In this document: positions 1 to 4,776 of the stretch, in pieces | How positions within the stretch are numbered: the first letter of the stretch is position 1 | How the letters are laid out: the number at the start of each line of letters is the position of its first letter | Source: a virus | IMG/VR virus record: IMGVR_UViG_3300048035_000086 | Span: 1-63,573 of that record | Direction: 5' to 3' (one strand) | DNA length: 63,573 nucleotides | Program-made: the position numbers and the translations under genes | Notes under the pieces: generated by a model | Databases searched by the model: none | Told to the model about the DNA's origin: nothing | Seen by the model: only the letters and a program-made list of their open reading frames with translations

Positions 1-127
1 TAACCATTCACGTCCTACCCAGACATTTCCTAACCGCTCTCCGGTACCTTGATTTAGTTACACTCAACCAGTACGCAGGTTTGTTATTTATTCGCTGGGT
101 TTGTTAACATTCCTGAGTTCATAACGA
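1..127. repeat. Terminal direct repeat, left copy
   Basis: The first 127 bases are identical to the last 127 (63447-63573). The length equals a common maximum assembly k-mer, so this is most simply the overlap of a circular contig rather than a biological terminal repeat. The repeat holds non-coding RNA-region sequence, including the 5' end of a tRNA-like gene read on the minus strand. Confidence 0.95.
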
Positions 128-153
128 TCCCTCACCAGTTCAGTTAACTTTTG

Positions 154-411
154 TAACTAGTGAGGACTCGAACCTCATACCCGTCGGTAGCCATAGTCAT
201 TATAGGTTATATAAAAAACGTTTACCTACTTCAGTACTAAACCTGACCTAGTTGCCAGTGTCATCGGGAAAAGCCCAAGGTACACCTTCGGTTTTCGTAT
301 TTTCTTGAGAGCTATATACCGTAAAACTCTAGTCATATTATAAGGAAGCGTGATCGGCGTCTAACTCATTTTCGTCTCGAGTAAGGGTCTACAGTGTAGG
401 AGTCCTAGTTA
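154..411 (-). ncRNA. Structured RNA with tRNA-like ends, unresolved
   Basis: No protein gene fits in 128-473. On the minus strand there is a good T-arm (stem TGAGG/CCTCA around TTCGAGT, 161-177) followed by CTAGTTA (154-160). That segment pairs perfectly over 7 bp with TAACTAG at 405-411, 258 nt upstream in the RNA. A shorter partner, AACTAG, lies at 248-253. Between them are a strong hairpin (AAGGT-GT-ACCTT extended by AAAA/TTTT, about 264-297) and a short open frame beginning Asp-Glu-Asn-Glu and ending TAA. Promoter-like copy 1 (467-500) points into it. A tmRNA-like or intron-bearing tRNA is possible, but the conserved tmRNA GGxTTCGAC segment was not found, so the class is open. Confidence 0.35.
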
Positions 412-466
412 AGCTCGTTATTAGATATACCGGCCGGTCCACCGATGTTTGCTTCCGTATTACATT

Positions 467-500
467 TATATTATCATTGGGTGATCGTGTTTTGTTTGTA
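467..500 (-). promoter_or_regulatory. Promoter-like element, copy 1
   Basis: Copy of the 34-bp element: ACAAAC, then ACACGATCAC, then GATAATATA with the standard spacing. It overlaps the 3' end of the gene at 474-665 and points into the structured RNA/tRNA region, so it probably drives those RNAs. Confidence 0.7.
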
Positions 501-665
501 CATTATTTCGATCGCACGTTGCATTACTTGTTGGTGTATAGCATTGTAGTCGTCACCGTCGGCGGGATAATCGCCTAGTTGCCAGTCAATACTGTCTTCC
601 ATTAGTTCGAGAGTTATGTCAGCGACGCTCTCCGCTATTTCGTATAAGTTTCTTTTATTGCTCAT
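474..665 (-). CDS. Small acidic hypothetical protein (63 aa)
   Basis: Not recognised. The product is 63 residues, acidic, probably helical at the N-terminus (IAESVADITLELME), with no membrane segment or Cys cluster. Its ATG sits inside the end of the preceding gene (11-nt overlap with 655-774), suggesting translational coupling. Its last codons form part of promoter-like copy 1. Confidence 0.7.
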   Translation of the reverse strand: MSNKRNLYEIAESVADITLELMEDSIDWQLGDYPADGDDYNAIHQQVMQRAIEIMYKQNTITQ

Positions 666-774
666 ATATTTTAGTTTTTAATTCATTTACTTTTTCTTGT
701 AAGTACCAATCATCTTCGTAGTTGAGGTTGATGTACATTGATAATTCTTGTAATAGATCCGCTGCTAACTTCAT
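655..774 (-). CDS. Very small hypothetical protein (39 aa)
   Basis: A 39-residue frame starting MKLAADLLQELSMY and ending KTKIYEQ. It fills the gap between its neighbours exactly: it starts 1 nt after the stop of 776-958 and its stop overlaps the ATG of 474-665 (ATGAGCAATAA). This tight packing is the main support. Probably helical; function unknown. Confidence 0.6.
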   Translation of the reverse strand: MKLAADLLQELSMYINLNYEDDWYLQEKVNELKTKIYEQ

Positions 775-775
775 A

Positions 776-958
776 TTATTGTTTTTTTAAGTAAGTTAAT
801 CCTTTGTAGTTGAACCACTCAGTTATACCTTCTTGATCTTTATCTTCGTTGTAGATAAAACCGAACGTTGATGGTAACTCACCGACAAGATATGGTTTAT
901 ATACTTTACCGTTTAATACTATTTGTTTTGAGTGGATAAATTTAATTGTATTTTTCAT
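776..958 (-). CDS. Small hypothetical protein (60 aa)
   Basis: A 60-residue protein with mixed beta-rich composition (GKVYKPYLVGEL, FGFIYNEDKD). Not recognised. Promoter-like copy 2 lies just upstream (980-1013), so this is the first gene of a short unit with 655-774 and 474-665. Confidence 0.7.
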   Translation of the reverse strand: MKNTIKFIHSKQIVLNGKVYKPYLVGELPSTFGFIYNEDKDQEGITEWFNYKGLTYLKKQ

Positions 959-979
959 TATATTAGTTTTAGATTCGTA

Positions 980-1013
980 TATATTATCAATCTTTAATCG
1001 TATTCAGTTTGTA
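980..1013 (-). promoter_or_regulatory. Promoter-like element, copy 2
   Basis: 34-bp element with ACAAAC, GAATACGATT and GATAATATA at standard spacing, 22 nt before the ATG of 776-958 and overlapping the last codons of 987-1241. Confidence 0.75.
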
Positions 1014-1241
1014 AAAATCTTTTACCGCTTTTTCGGTCAATGTTTTTAAGTTTTTATGGTACTCCACATTATCTATATAGTAGTCGATCGCTTCTTGCAT
1101 TCGCTTTTCAGTAAACTTTGTGAACACGCTTACATCTGTATGTTTGAGTAGATCAACGTCGTTACATTGGTACATTGTTGACGTGACATCTCGCCAATTT
1201 GTTACTTGAATTTCTTTATATGAATATCCTCTATGTTCCAT
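987..1241 (-). CDS. Hypothetical protein (84 aa)
   Basis: An 84-residue protein, probably helical in its C-terminal half (FTEKRMQEAIDYYIDNVEYHK). Not recognised. Its start overlaps the end of 1231-1485 by 11 nt, so it is probably co-translated with it. The 3' codons are part of promoter-like copy 2. Confidence 0.75.
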   Translation of the reverse strand: MEHRGYSYKEIQVTNWRDVTSTMYQCNDVDLLKHTDVSVFTKFTEKRMQEAIDYYIDNVEYHKNLKTLTEKAVKDFYKLNTIKD

Positions 1242-1485
1242 TATTTACATTTATTGTTACTTCTACCCAGCCCTTTTCAGAGTGACCGGCGTATACTCTT
1301 AAGCCGTCATTCACTAGTATATCTACTAATTTTTGCGCTGCTCGCCAAAGACTTGGTTCTGGCATTTCATCGTGTTCGTCGTCGTACATTACTTCGCCTC
1401 TACATTGGTAGAATATATCATCTACATCGTTTTCTACTAGTTCAAAATCCCAACCGTTCACGGTTATATTTTCACATAATTCCAT
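1231..1485 (-). CDS. Acidic hypothetical protein (84 aa)
   Basis: An 84-residue, strongly acidic protein (VENDVDDIFYQ, YDDEHDEMPEP). No recognised domain. It is followed with overlap by 987-1241 and preceded 2 nt upstream by the 32-residue gene at 1488-1586, forming one unit from promoter-like copy 3. A reverse-strand frame of the same length here is a shadow. Confidence 0.75.
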   Translation of the reverse strand: MELCENITVNGWDFELVENDVDDIFYQCRGEVMYDDEHDEMPEPSLWRAAQKLVDILVNDGLRVYAGHSEKGWVEVTINVNNGT

Positions 1486-1487
1486 AG

Positions 1488-1586
1488 TTAATTTCTTATT
1501 GCCCAGGCCGCAGCGGTGCCAAGATCGGTTAATACTTTGTTTGCTCGCTTTAGTACAAATAGTACTTTGTGTTTAAAATTTCTCAT
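1488..1586 (-). CDS. Very small basic protein (32 aa)
   Basis: A 32-residue frame, MRNFKHKVLFVLKRANKV..., basic and amphipathic, ending AWAIRN. It starts 21 nt downstream of promoter-like copy 3 and ends 2 nt before the next gene. That position supports it as a real first gene of the unit. Function unknown. Confidence 0.55.
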   Translation of the reverse strand: MRNFKHKVLFVLKRANKVLTDLGTAAAWAIRN

Positions 1587-1607
1587 TATTATTATTTTAA
1601 TTTCGTA

Positions 1608-1641
1608 TATATTATCAATAGGTGATCGTATTTAGTTTGTA
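1608..1641 (-). promoter_or_regulatory. Promoter-like element, copy 3
   Basis: Near-consensus 34-bp element (ACAAAC, TAAATACGATCAC, GATAATATA). It overlaps the 3' end of 1632-1853 and reads into 1488-1586. Confidence 0.8.
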
Positions 1642-1853
1642 GTCACCGGTTGGTTGTAGTGATTCCACAATTTAGTGTGAGAAAATGATCTACCTTTACT
1701 ACCCGATCCTTTACCTTTAGTTCTTACTTTTCGGTATTCTTTTGCTGTTAACCCTGAACAATATTCACCCTGGGTTACCGTTTTGCGGTGATGTATAGCA
1801 TCCGCTTTTCTCTTTTGTGCGACGTATTCGCAGACTTCTTTCATTGTCATCAT
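1632..1853 (-). CDS. Small basic hypothetical protein (73 aa)
   Basis: A 73-residue, Lys/Arg/Ser/Gly-rich protein (VRTKGKGSGSKGRSF) with a helical start (MKEVCEYVAQKRKADAI). The second Met codon, 9 nt in, is an alternative start. It follows 1855-1938 with a 1-nt gap. No recognised domain; nucleic-acid binding is conceivable from charge only. Confidence 0.65.
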   Translation of the reverse strand: MMTMKEVCEYVAQKRKADAIHHRKTVTQGEYCSGLTAKEYRKVRTKGKGSGSKGRSFSHTKLWNHYNQPVTTN

Positions 1854-1854
1854 A

Positions 1855-1938
1855 TTATTCTCTATTGTTATGTATTAACCACATTAACTGTGCATACTCT
1901 TCATACTCTTGTTCGCTATTAAATCCGTACTCACTCAT
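1855..1938 (-). CDS. Very small acidic protein (27 aa)
   Basis: A 27-residue frame (MSEYGFNSEQEYEEYAQL..., ending HNNRE). Its ATG overlaps the TGA of 1935-2060 (ATGA), and it ends 1 nt before 1632-1853. The coupling geometry suggests translation; function unknown. Confidence 0.5.
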   Translation of the reverse strand: MSEYGFNSEQEYEEYAQLMWLIHNNRE

Positions 1939-2060
1939 AATTGTTCATTTACTTTAATTAATACTTCTCTTACGTCTTCTCTGTGATCATACTCGTCTAA
2001 GTAGTCATATAATACTTCTTTTACTATATTCCACTGCCATTCCTGCATTTTCACTTCCAT
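1935..2060 (-). CDS. Very small acidic protein (41 aa)
   Basis: A 41-residue frame (MEVKMQEWQWNIVKEVL..., ending KVNEQL), helical and acidic in the middle (YLDEYDHREDV). It starts 1 nt after the stop of 2062-2268 and overlaps the next start by ATGA. Function unknown. Confidence 0.55.
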   Translation of the reverse strand: MEVKMQEWQWNIVKEVLYDYLDEYDHREDVREVLIKVNEQL

Positions 2061-2061
2061 A

Positions 2062-2268
2062 TTACTCTACTTTAAATGTGTTAGGTAATAATGGTACTAA
2101 ATGTCTTGCCACTGAAGTTCCGGCATTAGCGTGACTACATATTAAACTCGCCAACTCATCTTGCATGGTAAATAGTTCTTCTTGATCGATCAGGTCGCAT
2201 AGGAAAAAATTGTCGCCACCTAGTATTTCTATAAATTCTTCGATAAATTCTACATTTTTTGGTTTCAT
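2062..2268 (-). CDS. Small hypothetical protein (68 aa)
   Basis: A 68-residue acidic protein (EFIEEFIEILGGDNFFLCDLIDQEEL). Not recognised. First gene downstream of promoter-like copy 4, heading a tightly packed four-gene unit. Confidence 0.7.
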   Translation of the reverse strand: MKPKNVEFIEEFIEILGGDNFFLCDLIDQEELFTMQDELASLICSHANAGTSVARHLVPLLPNTFKVE

Positions 2269-2289
2269 AAGTATTATTTTAAATTCATT

Positions 2290-2323
2290 AATATTATCGT
2301 TAGGTGATCGTATTTAGTTTGTC
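2290..2323 (-). promoter_or_regulatory. Promoter-like element, copy 4
   Basis: 34-bp element (ACAAAC, TAAATACGATCAC, GATAATATT), 21 nt upstream of the ATG at 2268 and overlapping the end of the 2314-2499 gene. Confidence 0.75.
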
Positions 2324-2499
2324 ACTTGTTTTAACAATTCATCCACTATTTCTTCTTCAGTTTCACCATCTTCCAAAGTACAGTCTATTTCGACGAATTC
2401 TTGGATTTTTTCGTAAAGCTCTTCACCCGAAAGATAAGAACTTAAGAATTGAAAGTGATTAATGGTTTCAGGGTTAAAGTAGTATTTTATAGTTTTCAT
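2314..2499 (-). CDS. Small acidic hypothetical protein (61 aa)
   Basis: The start is taken at MKTIKYYFNPETINHF. A Met 7 codons earlier would begin inside the promoter-like spacer, so it is less likely. The C-terminal half is very acidic (TLEDGETEEEIVDELL). Not recognised. Expressed from copy 5. Confidence 0.7.
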   Translation of the reverse strand: MKTIKYYFNPETINHFQFLSSYLSGEELYEKIQEFVEIDCTLEDGETEEEIVDELLKQVTN

Positions 2500-2521
2500 T
2501 GTTATTATTTTTAAATTCACA

Positions 2522-2555
2522 TATATTATCGATAGGTGATCGTATTTGTTTTGTA
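2522..2555 (-). promoter_or_regulatory. Promoter-like element, copy 5
   Basis: 34-bp element (ACAAAA, CAAATACGATCAC, GATAATATA), 22 nt before the ATG at 2499. It is the boundary of the small-gene units; a non-coding stretch lies upstream. Confidence 0.75.
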
Positions 2556-2630
2556 AAGGTGTATTTATATTAGTGAGTAAAAATAGTAGAGAAAGTATTA
2601 CACTACCTCTCTTATTGAGTAAAACTAGGT

Positions 2631-2705
2631 AATTTCACTACAAATAGAGTGTTTTTTAGTTAATTTCACTACAAAGTGGAGGTTTTTAGGTGATTTTCAC
2701 TTAAG
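2631..2705. repeat. 31-bp tandem iterons (2.4 copies)
   Basis: Two adjacent 31-bp units (2631-2661 and 2662-2692) start AATTTCACTACAAA and end in a GTTTTT(T)AG tract. A partial third (ATTTTCACTT) follows at 2693. Spacing is exact. Directly repeated units of this kind are typical of initiator binding sites, though no function can be proved here. Confidence 0.65.
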
Positions 2706-2833
2706 ATCGTAGCATATTGGGTGATGTATAGCATTTAAACGTCTTGTAGGGCGGAGTCTACTCTTCCGGTGTATAGCAAAATACCCAGGCCAAGGTCTCG
2801 CAACGGAACATCCGAAGCGGAGAAGTGAAAAGT

Positions 2834-2878
2834 GTGACGTTAGCTTGTTATATTAATATAATAGTAGGCTATTGTCAC
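2834..2878. promoter_or_regulatory. Interrupted palindrome, site A
   Basis: Half-sites GTGACGTTAGC and GGCTATTGTCAC in inverted orientation flank an AT-only centre (TATATTAATATAATA). The same arrangement recurs at 4400-4443 and 58800-58843. It is probably an operator or a divergent promoter; here it lies just past the end of the 2884-3036 gene. Confidence 0.65.
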
Positions 2879-2883
2879 GTTTT

Positions 2884-3036
2884 TTAGATCGCATTCCAGT
2901 ATGCTTCTCTCTGTTCATCAGACAGACCGATCAGATTGTCTTGCCCGAACATTTTTTGACAGATAGCTGTTCTTCTTTCGTCTTCTTTAAAGCTGTTCAT
3001 TACTTCTTTCCATGCTTGTTGATTTGTTTTGTACAT
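2884..3036 (-). CDS. 50-aa protein, paralogue 1 of a small family
   Basis: The 50-residue product starts MYKTNQQAWKEVMNSFKEDE and ends SDEQREAYWNAI. It is clearly homologous to the 50-residue product of 3905-4057: they share MYKTN.QAW.EVM, KEDER.T.ICQ.MFGQDNL.GL and EQR. Helical and charged, it is not a known domain. Promoter-like copy 6 lies immediately upstream. The two paralogues indicate a recent cassette duplication. Confidence 0.75.
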   Translation of the reverse strand: MYKTNQQAWKEVMNSFKEDERRTAICQKMFGQDNLIGLSDEQREAYWNAI

Positions 3037-3056
3037 AATTATTGTTTTTATTCGTT

Positions 3057-3090
3057 TATATTATCGTTTAGTATTCGTATTTGGTTCGTT
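3057..3090 (-). promoter_or_regulatory. Promoter-like element, copy 6
   Basis: 34-bp element with a variant first block (ACGAAC), then CAAATACGA and GATAATATA at standard spacing. It starts 21 nt before the ATG at 3036. Confidence 0.65.
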
Positions 3091-3104
3091 AGGGGATCCT
3101 AAGA

Positions 3105-3443
3105 CTACTTTTCAGTAGCCTCAGTCTCTATTACTTCCCTTTGAGATAGATGTCTCGTGTTGGCTGGCATATCAGTCGACTGTGACCAGTACCCTCTTTT
3201 GATCCAGCATGGCATGATGTTTAGTTTAGGTAACATTAGTTCCAGTACTTCATCGTGGTTGTACGTTACTTTTACACTTGGCTTTGTTTTAGTAGCTTTT
3301 GTGTTGAAAGTTATGATTTGATTTCGACCCAGCCATGATTTGCGGACTACAAAGTTAGCTCTTGTGATTGGTGGAAAGATCGCTGCTTTCTCTTCGTTAC
3401 TCATGTTTGCGATTGCGTTTGTAATTAGTTCTTGATTACTCAT
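3105..3443 (-). CDS. Hypothetical protein (112 aa)
   Basis: A 112-residue protein. It has a helical N-terminus (ELITNAIANMSNEEKAAIF) and a basic, beta-rich middle (RKSWLGRNQIITFNTKATKTKPSVKVTY). Two residues, Cys and Trp, occur in MPCWIKRGYW. Not recognised. Copy 7 of the promoter-like element lies about 40 nt upstream. Confidence 0.75.
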   Translation of the reverse strand: MSNQELITNAIANMSNEEKAAIFPPITRANFVVRKSWLGRNQIITFNTKATKTKPSVKVTYNHDEVLELMLPKLNIMPCWIKRGYWSQSTDMPANTRHLSQREVIETEATEK

Positions 3444-3485
3444 AATTTATTTATTTAGTTGTTATTAATTAATTTGTTATTCACT

Positions 3486-3519
3486 TATATTATCGAATTC
3501 ACTTCGTATTTAGTTTGTA
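3486..3519 (-). promoter_or_regulatory. Promoter-like element, copy 7
   Basis: 34-bp element (ACAAAC, TAAATACGA, CGATAATATA), upstream of 3105-3443 and just beyond the end of the 40-residue gene at 3523-3645. Confidence 0.75.
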
Positions 3520-3522
3520 ATT

Positions 3523-3645
3523 TTATTCTTCTAATATTTCAGAGATTGAAAGTTTTGTTTTAGGTAAAATATATTTACAATAAAAGTTTTCTATTTCTTC
3601 TTGATTTGGATTTGTTTTTAAGAAATTTAATATTAGATTTTTCAT
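3523..3645 (-). CDS. Very small hypothetical protein (40 aa)
   Basis: A 40-residue frame (MKNLILNFLKTNPNQEEIEN..., ending ISEILEE) sits between promoter-like copies 8 and 7 and starts about 27 nt after copy 8. Amphipathic and helical, with no recognised domain. Position relative to the element is the main support. Confidence 0.6.
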   Translation of the reverse strand: MKNLILNFLKTNPNQEEIENFYCKYILPKTKLSISEILEE

Positions 3646-3671
3646 TTTATTATTATTATTTGTTATTCACT

Positions 3672-3705
3672 TATATTATCGAAATAAGATCGTGTTTAGT
3701 TTGTC
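3672..3705 (-). promoter_or_regulatory. Promoter-like element, copy 8
   Basis: 34-bp element (ACAAAC, TAAACACGATC, CGATAATATA) upstream of 3523-3645. Confidence 0.75.
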
Positions 3706-3709
3706 AAAA

Positions 3710-3740
3710 TGCTATACGCAGTATGCTATACATGCTATAC
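3710..3740. repeat. Cluster of three TGCTATAC motifs
   Basis: TGCTATAC occurs at 3710-3717, 3724-3731 and 3733-3740, followed by a small AGCC-TTC-GGCT hairpin (3741-3751). Further copies occur at 4119-4126 and 4133-4140. See the finding on this motif. Confidence 0.6.
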
Positions 3741-3771
3741 AGCCTTCGGCTAACGCCTCCGGCCCTGTGCA

Positions 3772-3912
3772 TTACTCAGTCGTGTTCCAGGCTTTGAGCT
3801 GCGCTGCGATCAGTTGCTGCTCCCTGGTAAGATCCTGATCCTGCTCTCCGACCCAGATGCATTGCACATAGCTGGTTCCATCTGGTCTGGTTATGATTTC
3901 TTTCTTATACAT
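3772..3912 (-). CDS. Small hypothetical protein (46 aa), GC-rich gene
   Basis: A 46-residue frame (MYKKEIITRPDGTSYVQCIW..., ending LKAWNTTE). Its start overlaps the end of the 3905-4057 paralogue by 8 nt (ATGTATAA). The coding sequence is visibly richer in G+C and CAG/CTG codons than its neighbours, suggesting different origin. Function unknown. Confidence 0.6.
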   Translation of the reverse strand: MYKKEIITRPDGTSYVQCIWVGEQDQDLTREQQLIAAQLKAWNTTE

Positions 3913-4057
3913 TAGCCCAGAATTTATTTCGTTGCTCTTCTGTTAATCCCCCAAGGTTATCCTGTCCAAACATCTGTTGGCATATTTTAGTTTGTCTTTC
4001 ATCCTCTTTGATGTTGCTCATGACCTCATTCCACGCTTGACTGTTTGTTTTATACAT
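3905..4057 (-). CDS. 50-aa protein, paralogue 2 of a small family
   Basis: The 50-residue product starts MYKTNSQAWNEVMSNIKEDE and ends EEQRNKFWANV. It is homologous along its full length to the product of 2884-3036. Promoter-like copy 9 is directly upstream, and the gene is the most upstream one of the leftward block, divergent from the late operon. Function unknown. Confidence 0.75.
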   Translation of the reverse strand: MYKTNSQAWNEVMSNIKEDERQTKICQQMFGQDNLGGLTEEQRNKFWANV

Positions 4058-4079
4058 AATTATTAATTTTAGATTCACC

Positions 4080-4113
4080 TATATTATCGAATCTCCATCG
4101 TATTCGCTTTGTA
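4080..4113 (-). promoter_or_regulatory. Promoter-like element, copy 9
   Basis: 34-bp element (ACAAAG, GCGAATACGAT, CGATAATATA), 22 nt before the ATG at 4057. Confidence 0.7.
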
Positions 4114-4399
4114 ATAAATGCTATACAGCGTATGCTATACGCAAAGCTGCGCTGCAGCAGTACAAGATCCAAATGCCAGGATCCAAACGCGGGATCATCA
4201 ATTGGCAGTGCCAGACCCGATAGCAAAAGCCTGAAGTCGCACCGTAAACCACACCGAAAAGCCGAAACCGTATGCCGAAGCCGAAAAAAAGACAGGGGGC
4301 CCCTAAATCTGAAACGCGTTTTCCTATAGAAATGAGGAGGTAATGTAAGGGTGCAACCCCATACCCCAGTGTTTGCAATATTTTTTTATTTCAGAAAGT
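4114..4399. other. GC-richer non-coding stretch at divergent junction
   Basis: About 290 bp between the leftward and rightward transcription blocks. It contains two TGCTATAC motifs (4119-4140), repeated GATCCAAA, four CCGAA repeats spaced 7-10 nt apart (about 4253-4284), a GGGGGCCCC palindrome (4295-4303) and a GGGT-GCA-ACCC hairpin (about 4348-4358). A + frame at 4132-4329 is open, but its composition (SSTRSKCQ, RKPHRKAETVCRSRKK) and its lack of a plausible leader argue against a gene. Candidate origin or control DNA. Confidence 0.45.
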
Positions 4400-4443
4400 G
4401 CGACATTAGCTAGTTATATATATTAATAAGAGGCTATTGTCAC
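4400..4443. promoter_or_regulatory. Interrupted palindrome, site B
   Basis: Half-sites GCGACATTAGC and GGCTATTGTCAC flank TATATATATTAATAAGA. It lies 65 bp before the first gene of the rightward block. The AAGAGGCTATTGTCACA side faces the late operon, just as the equivalent side of site C faces the HTH gene. Likely an operator or promoter controlling late transcription. Confidence 0.65.
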
Positions 4444-4507
4444 ATTTTTATATATTGTAAAATTTAGGTATAACATGTAAGTATATAATGTATACGAAAA
4501 CAATATT

Positions 4508-4774
4508 ATGGCAAAACCAAGAAGAAAAGGCGGACCGAAACAGAAATTAAGTCCAGCAGCAGCGAAAGCTAAGGCTATCAGAGATAAGAAATACGCTATG
4601 ACGGCGAGAAGGAGGAGAATGAAAGCTGAGAGTCAAAGGATAGATTGTCCTAAAGGACACGATTACGACCATAATACTAAAAGATGTGTTACATCGTCTC
4701 ATAATAGAGGTGGAACACAGGCTAAGCATAAAAAAGACGGTACTAAAGCCGAAAGAAGACAAAACAAAAGGTAA
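4508..4774 (+). CDS. Small, highly basic protein (88 aa)
   Basis: First gene of the rightward block. The 88-residue product is dominated by Lys/Arg (MAKPRRKGGPKQKLSPAAAK, ARRRRMKAE, KAERRQNKR). The central CPKGHDYDHNTKRC segment (about 48-61) could bind a metal but has only two Cys and two His. It is followed after 2 nt by the fibre gene. DNA binding or packaging is plausible from charge; the family is not recognised. Its leader is AT-rich without a Shine-Dalgarno site. Confidence 0.8.
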   Translation: MAKPRRKGGPKQKLSPAAAKAKAIRDKKYAMTARRRRMKAESQRIDCPKGHDYDHNTKRCVTSSHNRGGTQAKHKKDGTKAERRQNKR

Positions 4775-4776
4775 AC

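Larger units (their letters stand above)
2556..2883. other. Non-coding control region with iterons
   Basis: About 330 bp without a convincing gene. It holds two and a half 31-bp direct repeats (2631-2705), two GTATAGCA motifs (2726-2733, 2771-2778), a GC-richer stretch with a small TCCG-AAG-CGGA hairpin (about 2813-2823), and an interrupted palindrome (2834-2878). Repeats plus palindrome make it a candidate replication origin or switch region. Confidence 0.5.

Noticed and set aside
1-127. Biological direct terminal repeat used in packaging
   Set aside because: The length equals a standard assembler k-mer and the repeat lies inside an RNA gene, so circular-contig overlap is the simpler reading.
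154-411. Confident tmRNA call
   Set aside because: The acceptor pairing, T-arm and a DENE-starting frame are suggestive, but the conserved D-loop segment and an ALAA-like tag end are missing, and 258 nt is short.
1233-1487. Plus-strand 84-codon frame
   Set aside because: It is the antisense of a well-packed minus-strand gene and its composition (Leu/Arg-rich) is typical of a shadow frame.
2631-2705. CRISPR array
   Set aside because: The repeats are contiguous without unique spacers, and no cas genes are present.
4132-4329. Plus-strand 65-codon frame in the junction
   Set aside because: It starts within TGCTATAC repeats, lacks an A/T leader and has implausible composition; the stretch is better seen as non-coding.
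4343-4348. ATG-TAA start-stop after GAGGAGG as an attenuator peptide
   Set aside because: Suggestive, but a two-codon frame cannot be supported, and the rest of the genome shows almost no Shine-Dalgarno use.
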